A stretch of DNA of 64,000 nucleotides, taken from assembly GCF_947503875.1 (NCBI RefSeq), contig NZ_CANNFH010000005.1, positions 1-64,000 of the forward strand, in the 5' to 3' direction. Each line of letters starts with the position of its first letter. Position 1 is the stretch's first letter. Shown piece after piece: positions 17,497 through 25,374 of the stretch. The translations under genes and the position numbers were made by a program. The notes beneath the pieces were generated by a model. The model saw nothing but the letters and a program-made list of their open reading frames with translations. It did not search any database and was not told the DNA's origin. Source of the stretch: an uncultured Polaribacter sp. (lineage in GTDB: Bacteria > Bacteroidota > Bacteroidia > Flavobacteriales > Flavobacteriaceae).

Positions 17497-18147
17497 TTAT
17501 TTAAAAGAGACATCTTTTACTTTTCTAAAGTTTTTATACCATTCTGCAAATACCAAGATTTGATAAGATAAATAAAGAAAACTATTTATTTTCCAGACTA
17601 TTATTTTAATAGGTTTAATCTCTATATTTTCTAATCCAATATTTCCTAAAGTAAATAGTAAGGTGCTAGATAATAGGTAAACAAAAAAACCAGAATTAAA
17701 ATAAATAAACAAATTATTTGCTTTAAAGTCTATTTTTTGAGTAAAAAAAATAAAACTATAAATTAATAAAGGAATTGATGTAATGGCTATTTCAAAAACA
17801 TTCCATCTAAAATAATCTTTAGGGTAAAAACTGTAATATCCAATTAATAAAATAATAATTGCAATAAGAATTTTTTTTATTGCAGCAACTAGCTTTTTTC
17901 CATTAAGTATCTTAGAAAAAAATATGCTTAAAAGAATAAACTGACCTATAAAATAATAGTGAGAAAGATATAAGTTATTTTCTCCTAAATTATTTAAGTA
18001 GCTCGAATACATTTGTATAAGCAAGCATATTAGTAAATACCAAGATAGTATTTTAAAAGCTATCGAGTTTTTTCGATAGCTCTTAAAATATAAAAGAGTG
18101 TTTATAAAAAGTACAAAATAACCGCTGTAGATTAGAAATTTATCCAA
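17497..18147 (-). CDS. Multi-pass membrane protein, unknown function
   Basis: A 216-residue protein made almost entirely of hydrophobic segments; I count about seven helices (for example FLIYSGYFVLFINTLLYF, ILSWYLLICLLIQMY, YYFIGQFILLSIFFS, ILIAIIILLIGYYSF, FEIAITSIPLLIYSFIFF, FNSGFFVYLLSSTLLFTL and FLYLSYQILVFAEWY). The short tail is basic. No catalytic motif is visible. It follows the 132-residue gene by 3 bp and precedes the kinase gene, so it may sense or transduce a signal to the kinase, which has little sensor domain of its own (inference from context). Confidence 0.8.
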   Translation of the reverse strand: MDKFLIYSGYFVLFINTLLYFKSYRKNSIAFKILSWYLLICLLIQMYSSYLNNLGENNLYLSHYYFIGQFILLSIFFSKILNGKKLVAAIKKILIAIIILLIGYYSFYPKDYFRWNVFEIAITSIPLLIYSFIFFTQKIDFKANNLFIYFNSGFFVYLLSSTLLFTLGNIGLENIEIKPIKIIVWKINSFLYLSYQILVFAEWYKNFRKVKDVSFK

Positions 18148-18150
18148 TTT

Positions 18151-18549
18151 TTAACTATTTAAAACACTATCATCATCACAATACTCTGGACAAGGATTTG
18201 TAAAATCATAGATATCTCCACCACCATCTTCATCTAAAGTAACACCATCACTAGATTTAATCATGTCTTTGCCATTGGCATCAACACCCACAATAATTAG
18301 CTTTTCTATAAATACATCTTCGCCTTCAATAATTTGTTTTTCTACACCAATATAACCCCTTACACTTGCTACACCTTCTTCTGCTAACACTTCTGTTAAG
18401 TCTTTTAATGGTATGTTAAATGCTCTACAATCGTTATGCGCATTATAATCACTTTCCATTGCACGCCATCTGGTTGTCCAGTCTTTTGCAATTTCTAAGC
18501 TTATTGTGTTTCTTTTGTTTGGTTTTGGTACATCATTAATAGTTGCCAT
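18151..18549 (-). CDS. Conserved-type cytoplasmic protein, 132 residues, unknown function
   Basis: I do not recognise a named family. The protein has no signal peptide or membrane helix. It begins MATINDVPKPNKRNTISLEI, has a tryptophan-rich stretch (AKDWTTRWRAMESDY), a central alpha/beta region (LKDLTEVLAEEGVASVRGYIGVE) and an acidic, glycine-rich tail with two cysteines (DEDGGGDIYDFTNPCPEYCDDD), which could bind a metal ion. It is the first gene of the unit with the multi-pass membrane protein (3 bp apart). Operator candidate 3 lies 84 bp upstream. Confidence 0.75.
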   Translation of the reverse strand: MATINDVPKPNKRNTISLEIAKDWTTRWRAMESDYNAHNDCRAFNIPLKDLTEVLAEEGVASVRGYIGVEKQIIEGEDVFIEKLIIVGVDANGKDMIKSSDGVTLDEDGGGDIYDFTNPCPEYCDDDSVLNS

Positions 18550-18633
18550 AATTTTAATATTTAATTTAGTTGGATTTTAAAAGTATATATTTTGAAATTA
18601 AACCAGATGCTTTTACCTTAACTTTAACAAAAA

Positions 18634-18651
18634 ACAGGTGTTTTTACGTGT
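18634..18651 (-). promoter_or_regulatory. Palindromic operator candidate 3, upstream of 132-residue protein gene
   Basis: On the minus strand this is ACACGTAAAAACACCTGT followed by six T, matching candidates 1 and 2 at 14 of 18 positions. It lies between divergent genes (uvrC on the other side), so it cannot be explained as a terminator. Confidence 0.45.
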
Positions 18652-18703
18652 GGCAAAAATATTTATATGAGTTTTTTTACTTTAAAAATTCTATTAATTA
18701 ATG

Positions 18704-18711
18704 TAATTTCG
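18704..18711 (+). promoter_or_regulatory. -7 box of uvrC; implies leaderless or near-leaderless mRNA
   Basis: TAATTTCG ends 4 bp before the uvrC ATG (18716). If this variant of TAnnTTTG is used, transcription would start at about the start codon. Confidence 0.5.
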
Positions 18712-18715
18712 TAGC

Positions 18716-20515
18716 ATGTCTGCATCTTTAGAACTTCAACTACAAACTTTACCTAATACGCCAGGTGTGTATCAATATTTTGATAAAAACGACGTAATTA
18801 TTTATGTAGGTAAAGCCAAAAATTTAAAGAAAAGAGTAAGTTCTTACTTCACTAAAAATCACGATAGTGGCAAAACTAGAGTTTTGGTTAAAAATATTGT
18901 GCGCATAAAACACATTGTTGTAAATACAGAAACAGACGCCCTTTTACTAGAAAATAACTTAATTAAAAAATACAAACCACGTTATAATGTTTTATTAAAA
19001 GACGATAAAACTTACCCTTGGTTGTGTATTAAAAAAGAACGTTTTCCTAGAATATTTTTAACACGTAGAGTTATTAAAGATGGTTCAGAATATTATGGAC
19101 CATACACTTCTGTAAGAACGGTAAGAACGTTGCTAGATCTTATAAAAGAATTGTACCCGCTAAGAACGTGCAAGTACGATTTAAGTATGCAAAATGTAAA
19201 TGAAGGCAAGTATAAAGTATGCTTAGAATATCATTTAAAAAATTGCAAAGGGCCTTGTGAGAATTTACAAACGGAAGCCAATTATAACAACGCTATAAAA
19301 GAGATTAGAAATATTATTAAAGGAAATTTTAAAGAGAGTTTGGCTAAATTTAACGAGATAATGTTGGCTTTTGCTGCAAAGATGGAGTTTGAAGAGGCAC
19401 AAAAGATTAAAGAAAAATTAGATCGTTTAAACAGTTATCAAGCAAAAAGTACTATTGTAAATCCGTCTATTAATAATGTAGACGTGTTTTCTATTATTTC
19501 TGATGAAACCCATGCGTATGCTAATTTCTTAAAGATTTCTAACGGAAGTATTATACAATCTCACACCACAGAAATTAAGAAAAAGTTAGATGAAAGTGAT
19601 AAAGAATTACTAGAATTATTTATTGTTGAAATTAGACAGCGCTTCAACTCTTTAGCGCCAGAAATTTATGTGCCTTTTAAAGTAGATTTGGGTGATGTTG
19701 TTAAAGTAACTATACCAAAGTTAGGTGATAAAAAACGTATTGTAGAACTCTCTGAAAGAAACGCTAAGTTTTACAAATTAGAGCAATTAAAGCAAGTACA
19801 AATTGTAGATCCAGATAGACATGTAAAGCGTATTATGGCGCAAATGAAAAAAGATTTGCGTTTGTCTGTAGAGCCACGTCATATAGAATGTTTCGATAAT
19901 TCTAACATACAAGGTACAAATCCAGTGGCAGCTTGTGTGGTTTTTAAAGATGGCAAGCCAAGTAAAAAAGATTACAGACATTATAATATTAAAACCGTTG
20001 TTGGGCCAGATGATTTTGGTTCTATGGAAGAGGTGGTTTACAGACGTTACAAGCGTTTGTTGGCAGAAGACCAACCTTTGCCACAGCTAATTATTGTAGA
20101 TGGTGGTAAAGGGCAATTGTCTTCTGGCTTAAAAGCTTTAGAACGTTTAGGTTTGCGTGGTAAAATTGCCATAATTGGTATTGCCAAACGTTTAGAAGAA
20201 ATTTATTATCCTGGAGATCCTGTGCCTTTGTATTTAGATAAAAAATCTGAAACTTTAAAAATTACTCAGTATTTAAGAAACGAAGCGCACCGCTTTGGAA
20301 TTACTTTTCATAGAAATAAACGTAGTAAATCTGCCATACAAAGTGAGCTAGAACAAATACCAGATGTTGGTAAACAGACCATTACAACTTTATTGCGTAA
20401 ATTTAAATCGGCAAAAAGGGTAAAAGAAGCCACTTTAGATGAGCTTAAAAAAGAAATTGGGCATGCTAGAGCTATGAAAGTTTATGGCTTTTATCATTCC
20501 CAAAAAACAAAATAA
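18716..20515 (+). CDS. uvrC: UvrABC excinuclease subunit C
   Basis: A 599-residue nuclease that makes both incisions in nucleotide excision repair after UvrB loading. The GIY-YIG domain is at the N-terminus (GVY at 17-19, YVG at 30-32, KNLKKRV), followed by the cysteine-containing linker (LRTCKYDL, YKVCLEYHLKNCKGPC), the UVR motif (KMEFEEAQKIKEKLDRL), the RNase H-like endonuclease domain (HIECFDNSNIQGTNPVAACVVF, IIVDGGKGQL) and C-terminal helix-hairpin-helix repeats (IPDVGKQTITTLLRKF). The length is normal for the family. The stop is 8 bp before the patatin gene, so the two are probably co-transcribed. Confidence 0.97.
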   Translation: MSASLELQLQTLPNTPGVYQYFDKNDVIIYVGKAKNLKKRVSSYFTKNHDSGKTRVLVKNIVRIKHIVVNTETDALLLENNLIKKYKPRYNVLLKDDKTYPWLCIKKERFPRIFLTRRVIKDGSEYYGPYTSVRTVRTLLDLIKELYPLRTCKYDLSMQNVNEGKYKVCLEYHLKNCKGPCENLQTEANYNNAIKEIRNIIKGNFKESLAKFNEIMLAFAAKMEFEEAQKIKEKLDRLNSYQAKSTIVNPSINNVDVFSIISDETHAYANFLKISNGSIIQSHTTEIKKKLDESDKELLELFIVEIRQRFNSLAPEIYVPFKVDLGDVVKVTIPKLGDKKRIVELSERNAKFYKLEQLKQVQIVDPDRHVKRIMAQMKKDLRLSVEPRHIECFDNSNIQGTNPVAACVVFKDGKPSKKDYRHYNIKTVVGPDDFGSMEEVVYRRYKRLLAEDQPLPQLIIVDGGKGQLSSGLKALERLGLRGKIAIIGIAKRLEEIYYPGDPVPLYLDKKSETLKITQYLRNEAHRFGITFHRNKRSKSAIQSELEQIPDVGKQTITTLLRKFKSAKRVKEATLDELKKEIGHARAMKVYGFYHSQKTK

Positions 20516-20523
20516 ACCCCAAA

Positions 20524-22728
20524 ATGAGCAGTTTTATAAAACGTATTATACTTTTTTTTTTACTGATTAAGGGTACGCTTTTATATGCACAAAAACAACC
20601 TAAAGTTGGTTTGGTATTAAGTGGTGGTGGGGCAAAAGGTTTTGCTCATGTAGGTATTTTAAAAGAAATAGACAAAGCCGGCTTAAGGTTAGATTATATT
20701 GGTGGTACAAGTATGGGCGCAGTTGTAGGTGGCTTGTATGCTTATGGCTATAACGCAGAACAAATAGAGCAAATTATTACAACTACAGATTTTTCTAGGC
20801 TTATGCGAGATGTGCTACCTAGAAGCTCTAATACCTTTTTTGAGAAAGAATATGGCGAAAATACCATAGTTACTTTACCTATAAATAAAGGTAATATTGG
20901 CTTGCCTAAAGGAATTTCTAAAGGACAGCGTGTCTTAAATTTATTGTTAGAACTTGTTGGATCTAATGACAATATGGTAGATTTTTCTAAATTGCAAACT
21001 CCGTTTTTTTGTATGGCCACAGATATAGAAAATGGAGCACAAATAGTTTTAGAAAAAGGTTCTTTGCCAATGGCGTTAAGAGCTAGTGCTTCTATACCTT
21101 CCATTTTAAATCCTGTAGAAATAGATAATAAATTGTTAATTGATGGTGGGGTTTCAAATAATTTTCCGGTTTCTGTAATGAAAGATAAGGGTATAGATGT
21201 TATTATAGGTGTAGATGTAGAAGGTAAGTTATATGAAAAAGAAAATATAAATTCTTTAGTAGCTATTTTAAATCAAGTAGTTAGCTATAAAATGTATAAT
21301 AAAACGGAACAAGAACGAAAAAAATTAGACGTTTATATACATCCAGATATTTATAAATATGCTGCTTCAGATTTTGATAAGAAAGATGAAATCATGCAAA
21401 AAGGTTTTGAAAAAGCGAAGGAATATAAGGAGGTATTTAAAGAAATTGCAAAAAACCAAAAAGTAAAAAGTACTAGAAAAAAAATAGATTTTGATACTGA
21501 TAAAGTACTAATTTCTGCTATTAATATAACTGGTCTAAAAAACTACACAAGGGCATACACACTTGGAAAGCTAAATATTATTGAAGGCGATAGTTTATCT
21601 AAACAAGAGCTTACCGAAAAAATTTATTTGCTTTCGGCTACAAGAAATTATAGCAACATAAATTATAATATAGTACCAAACACAAATGGCAATAGTACAC
21701 TAAATTTTAATCTGGTAGAATCTAATGAAAGGTCTAATTTAAAATTAGGTGTGCATTATGATTTTTTGTACAAGTCTGGTTTATTGGTAAATTACAATCA
21801 TAAAAGATTACTTAATAAAAATGATGTATTGTCTTTAAATGCTGTTTTGGGTGATAATTTGCGTTATGATTTTAATTATTTTGTAGACAACGGTTTTTAT
21901 TTTAGTTATGGCTTTAGATCTAGATACAATCATTTTAGATCGCAAGTACCTTTTAGCGATGCAAGTTTGCCAGATATTAATAGTTTAAGTTTAAATTATA
22001 GCGATTTTACCAATCAGTTTATTGTGCAAACAACGTTTAATAGACGTTTTGCAGTAGGTATAAAAACAGAACTTCAAAGAATAAGGGCAATTACAGAGAA
22101 CATTACACCAGAAAATGATCTAAATATTTCTGATAATAGTACTTATTTTAATGCTGCTGCATTTTTAAAATTAGATACCTATAATAAACGCTATTTTGCT
22201 ACCAAAGGTTTTTATTTAGATTTAGAGCTTAAGTGGTATATGGCATCTTCAGATTTTGCGAATAATTTTAGAAACTATCAGCAAGCAAAAGGTACATTTG
22301 GTTTTGCAATACCAATTCTAGAAAACCTAACCCTTCAAAATACTAATGCTGCTGGTTTTTCTCTAGAAGATGTTCCCTCTAATGTATATGATTTTTATTT
22401 AGGTGGTAATAATCAAAACTACATTAACAATTTTGTTTCTTTTTATGGTTATGAATTTGCTGCGTTAGCAGACAATTCTTTTATAAAATCTGAGTTTGAT
22501 GTACGCTATAAATTTGTACCAAGACATTACCTTTCTTTTATTGCAAATTATGCAAGGGTAAATAATAATGTATTTAAAGATTTTAATTTATTTGACAATA
22601 TAAAATCGGGTTATGCTGTGGGTTATAGTTACAATTCTTTTATTGGACCTATAGAATTAAAATACAGTTGGTCTCCAGATAATAAAGATTCTGGCATGTT
22701 TTTATTTAACCTTGGGTATTGGTTTTAA
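20524..22728 (+). CDS. Patatin-like phospholipase fused to POTRA and Omp85-type barrel (type Vd / PlpD-like)
   Basis: A 734-residue protein with a signal peptide (IILFFLLIKGTLLYAQ). The patatin domain shows the oxyanion-hole GGGAKG (34-39), the nucleophile elbow GTSMG (Ser63) and the catalytic aspartate in IDGGVSNNFP (D207). A POTRA-like segment follows at about residues 335-405 (ISAINITGLKNYTRAYTLGKL), then a C-terminal barrel of alternating strands ending in Phe (MFLFNLGYWF). This is the PlpD/FplA layout, in which the barrel places the lipase at the cell surface. It is a predicted lipid acyl hydrolase; whether it is released or stays attached cannot be told. Confidence 0.92.
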   Translation: MSSFIKRIILFFLLIKGTLLYAQKQPKVGLVLSGGGAKGFAHVGILKEIDKAGLRLDYIGGTSMGAVVGGLYAYGYNAEQIEQIITTTDFSRLMRDVLPRSSNTFFEKEYGENTIVTLPINKGNIGLPKGISKGQRVLNLLLELVGSNDNMVDFSKLQTPFFCMATDIENGAQIVLEKGSLPMALRASASIPSILNPVEIDNKLLIDGGVSNNFPVSVMKDKGIDVIIGVDVEGKLYEKENINSLVAILNQVVSYKMYNKTEQERKKLDVYIHPDIYKYAASDFDKKDEIMQKGFEKAKEYKEVFKEIAKNQKVKSTRKKIDFDTDKVLISAINITGLKNYTRAYTLGKLNIIEGDSLSKQELTEKIYLLSATRNYSNINYNIVPNTNGNSTLNFNLVESNERSNLKLGVHYDFLYKSGLLVNYNHKRLLNKNDVLSLNAVLGDNLRYDFNYFVDNGFYFSYGFRSRYNHFRSQVPFSDASLPDINSLSLNYSDFTNQFIVQTTFNRRFAVGIKTELQRIRAITENITPENDLNISDNSTYFNAAAFLKLDTYNKRYFATKGFYLDLELKWYMASSDFANNFRNYQQAKGTFGFAIPILENLTLQNTNAAGFSLEDVPSNVYDFYLGGNNQNYINNFVSFYGYEFAALADNSFIKSEFDVRYKFVPRHYLSFIANYARVNNNVFKDFNLFDNIKSGYAVGYSYNSFIGPIELKYSWSPDNKDSGMFLFNLGYWF

Positions 22729-22840
22729 CGCATAAAAAAGGCGGTTTAAAAGTAATTTTGAGCTCTTGTTTTATGAGAAAACCTAAAAATTACCAAAGGC
22801 AACACCATTATACAACTATTTTGTATTACTTTGAAGCTTT

Positions 22841-25114
22841 TTAAATTTCTGTACTAATAGTAGCAGGCTCTATAGAACCATCAAAAGAGTTGTGGTATTC
22901 TTCTAAAAGATTCATAGTAGCATCAAATAAATCTTTTGTTTCTAAAAGTACACCAAAATGTAAGGTTGTGTTTTTAGGGCTAGACTCTTCAGAACGTGTT
23001 CTTTCAATTTGTTTCTCAATTTTTTGATTCAACAAAATATAAACCGATTTCTTCTCTTTTAAAATTTCTCCAATCTGTTCAAAAGAACCTGTTTTAAAGG
23101 CATTTTCAATATCACTAAAAATAATTTCTAATTTATTATCAATTTCTTTTAGCTCTTTTATTTGCCCTATTTTTAATTTCTTATGATTGTTGTTAATGTG
23201 TTTGTAGCTTATTTTAGAAATGTACTCTAAAGATTGAGACATGTCTTGTAAGTGCCCTAAAATATTAATGTAAAAACCACTTGCCTCTAAGCTAGACGCA
23301 TCTAGATTTTTAATAAAATAAGTAATATTGTTTCTAAGTTCATCTATTTCATCAGATAATTTAACTACTTGGTTTTTACTCTTTTTAAGTATGGCTACAT
23401 CTTGTTTTGCTAGGCCAGTAATAGCGTTTGTATAAATTCTGTTTGTACGTTTTACTACTTTTGTAATATTTTTTGCACTTTCATAAATAACGCCTTGCAC
23501 AGAGCTACTTTCTGCTTCACTTAAACTGTCTTCGTCTTCTATTTCTGTAGCTTTTACTTTATGCGCTTTATAGTTTCTATAAAGTAATATACCTGTTAAT
23601 AACAATAAAACTGGTACAATAAATGCAGGTTTAAAGCTAATTAGAAGTACAACAATACCAGCTGCCACAAAAGCAATTATTGCAGTACTAAACCAACCAC
23701 CAATTACATTTAACACACCTGCAACTCTATACACGGCACTTTCACGTCCCCAAGCTCTATCTGCCAAAGATGTACCCATTGCCACCATAAATGTAACATA
23801 AGTTGTAGATAAGGGTAACTTCATAGAAGTGGCAATAGAAATTAAAACACTAGCCATAATTAAGTTTACAGAAGCTCTAACCAAGTCAAAAGCTGGTATT
23901 TCGTAAGTTTTATCTTTAGGTAGTTTTAATACAGGTTTTTCAAATTTAGAATTTATAAAGCTTTGCGTTTTAAGAGGTATAATAGTATTTATTCCTTGGT
24001 TTAATAACATGGCAAAACGCACCGTAATTCTAGAAAGATTATTGGCTTGAAATTTTTCATGACCTTCTCCTTGTCTAGACAAGTCTATACCTGTTTTTAT
24101 TACGTTTTGTGCTTTAGAAGAGGTCCATAAAGTAATTACCATAATTGCACCAGCCAATAATAAAAGCCAAATATTAGAAGGTACTTTTTCTGCTAAAACA
24201 CCCATAGAAAACTGAGTAGCATCTAAGCCAGATGCGTTCCAAGCTTCATAAGAATTTAAGGCTGCAATAGGTACACCAATAAAATTTACCAAATCGTTAC
24301 CAGCGAAAGCCATGGCCAAAGAAAACGTACCAACACCAATTATTAAAACTAAAATATTTAGTTTAAAAAATTTAATTAAAAGGCCAGATAAAGCAGTCCA
24401 TATTATAAAACTAACGGCAATAATTGCTATGGTATTTCCTTCTAAAACACCTTTTACACTAGCATAAAATTCGGTTCCTTTTAACCCTTTAATAATTATA
24501 AAATAGGTAATTGCTGTAATAGCAAAACCACCAAATAAGGCATTAATATAAGTTGGTCTACTTTCAAAATTAAAAGAATAGATTAGTCTAGAAAAATACT
24601 GTACAATAGCACCTACAGAAAAAGCCACAATAACAGAAAGTAAAATACCAAGTACAATATCTGTTGCTGTGTCATAGTTAATATATTTCCAAATGGCAGA
24701 AATATCTTCTGCATTGTTGCTTGTAATTTTAATTAAAGCAATTACAACTGCAGCACCTAAAAGTTCAAAAACAATAGAAACTGTGGTAGAAGTAGGCATT
24801 CCTAAAGAGTTAAAAACATCTAAAAGTAAAATGTCTGTAATCATTACTGCCATAAAAATGTACATTACATCTTGAAAGACAAACATGTTGGGATTAAAGA
24901 TACCTTTTCTGGCAACTTCCATCATTCCACTTGAGGTTACTGCACCAAAAAAGACACCAACACTTGCAATAATCATTATTTTTTTAACTGAAATTGCTTT
25001 AGAACCTATAGCAGAATTTAAGAAGTTAACAGCATCATTACTAACGCCAACCACAAGATCTATAACTGCTAAAACAGCTAATGCAACTAGCATTAAAATA
25101 TATATATCACCCAT
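22841..25114 (-). CDS. PiT-family inorganic phosphate transporter with PhoU-like C-terminal domain
   Basis: A 757-residue inner-membrane protein. Two PiT half-motifs are visible: VGVSNDAVNFLNSAIGSKAI near the N-terminus (the usual GANDVAN reads VSNDAVN) and AFAGNDLVNFIGVPIAAL in the second half, with the matching LPLSTTYVTFMVAMGTSLADRAWG. About ten or more membrane helices are followed from about residue 540 by a cytoplasmic helical region (IYESAKNITKVVKRTNRIYTNAI and later helices) resembling PhoU, which regulates phosphate uptake. Such fusions are common in Bacteroidota. It is divergent from a TonB receptor gene; the shared 260-bp gap carries a TTAACA repeat. Confidence 0.92.
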   Translation of the reverse strand: MGDIYILMLVALAVLAVIDLVVGVSNDAVNFLNSAIGSKAISVKKIMIIASVGVFFGAVTSSGMMEVARKGIFNPNMFVFQDVMYIFMAVMITDILLLDVFNSLGMPTSTTVSIVFELLGAAVVIALIKITSNNAEDISAIWKYINYDTATDIVLGILLSVIVAFSVGAIVQYFSRLIYSFNFESRPTYINALFGGFAITAITYFIIIKGLKGTEFYASVKGVLEGNTIAIIAVSFIIWTALSGLLIKFFKLNILVLIIGVGTFSLAMAFAGNDLVNFIGVPIAALNSYEAWNASGLDATQFSMGVLAEKVPSNIWLLLLAGAIMVITLWTSSKAQNVIKTGIDLSRQGEGHEKFQANNLSRITVRFAMLLNQGINTIIPLKTQSFINSKFEKPVLKLPKDKTYEIPAFDLVRASVNLIMASVLISIATSMKLPLSTTYVTFMVAMGTSLADRAWGRESAVYRVAGVLNVIGGWFSTAIIAFVAAGIVVLLISFKPAFIVPVLLLLTGILLYRNYKAHKVKATEIEDEDSLSEAESSSVQGVIYESAKNITKVVKRTNRIYTNAITGLAKQDVAILKKSKNQVVKLSDEIDELRNNITYFIKNLDASSLEASGFYINILGHLQDMSQSLEYISKISYKHINNNHKKLKIGQIKELKEIDNKLEIIFSDIENAFKTGSFEQIGEILKEKKSVYILLNQKIEKQIERTRSEESSPKNTTLHFGVLLETKDLFDATMNLLEEYHNSFDGSIEPATISTEI

Positions 25115-25253
25115 TTTTATTCAAAAAATTTAGAAAGACAAAGTTAAAAAGACCTTTAAATGCAAACGTTATCTTATTGTTATGAAATTCAGTTTAAAAA
25201 GTTCGAAAATAGTTAATTTATTTTGAACTCTAAACAACTAAAGAAATATTAAA

Positions 25254-25291
25254 TTAACATAAAAACAGCTCTGTTAACATTCTCTTAACAG
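25254..25291. promoter_or_regulatory. TTAACA repeat/dyad, possible Pho-type operator
   Basis: TTAACAT occurs at 25254-25260 and 25274-25280, and TTAACAG at 25285-25291; the last two are spaced 11 bp apart, the spacing of PhoB/PhoP half sites. The last two also form a dyad CTGTTAA / TTAACAG (25271-25277, 25285-25291). It lies between the phosphate transporter and the TonB receptor genes. Confidence 0.5.
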
Positions 25292-25374
25292 CCTTATAAC
25301 TAAACCATAATTTATAACTAACACAGACTTTACAAAACTAGCAGACTTTTGCATCAGTAAAATAAAACAGAATA

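Noticed and set aside
22752..22793. Inverted repeat GTAATTTT / AAAATTAC between the patatin and phosphate transporter genes
   Set aside because: The stem is only A/T with a long loop and no T run; too weak to call a terminator.
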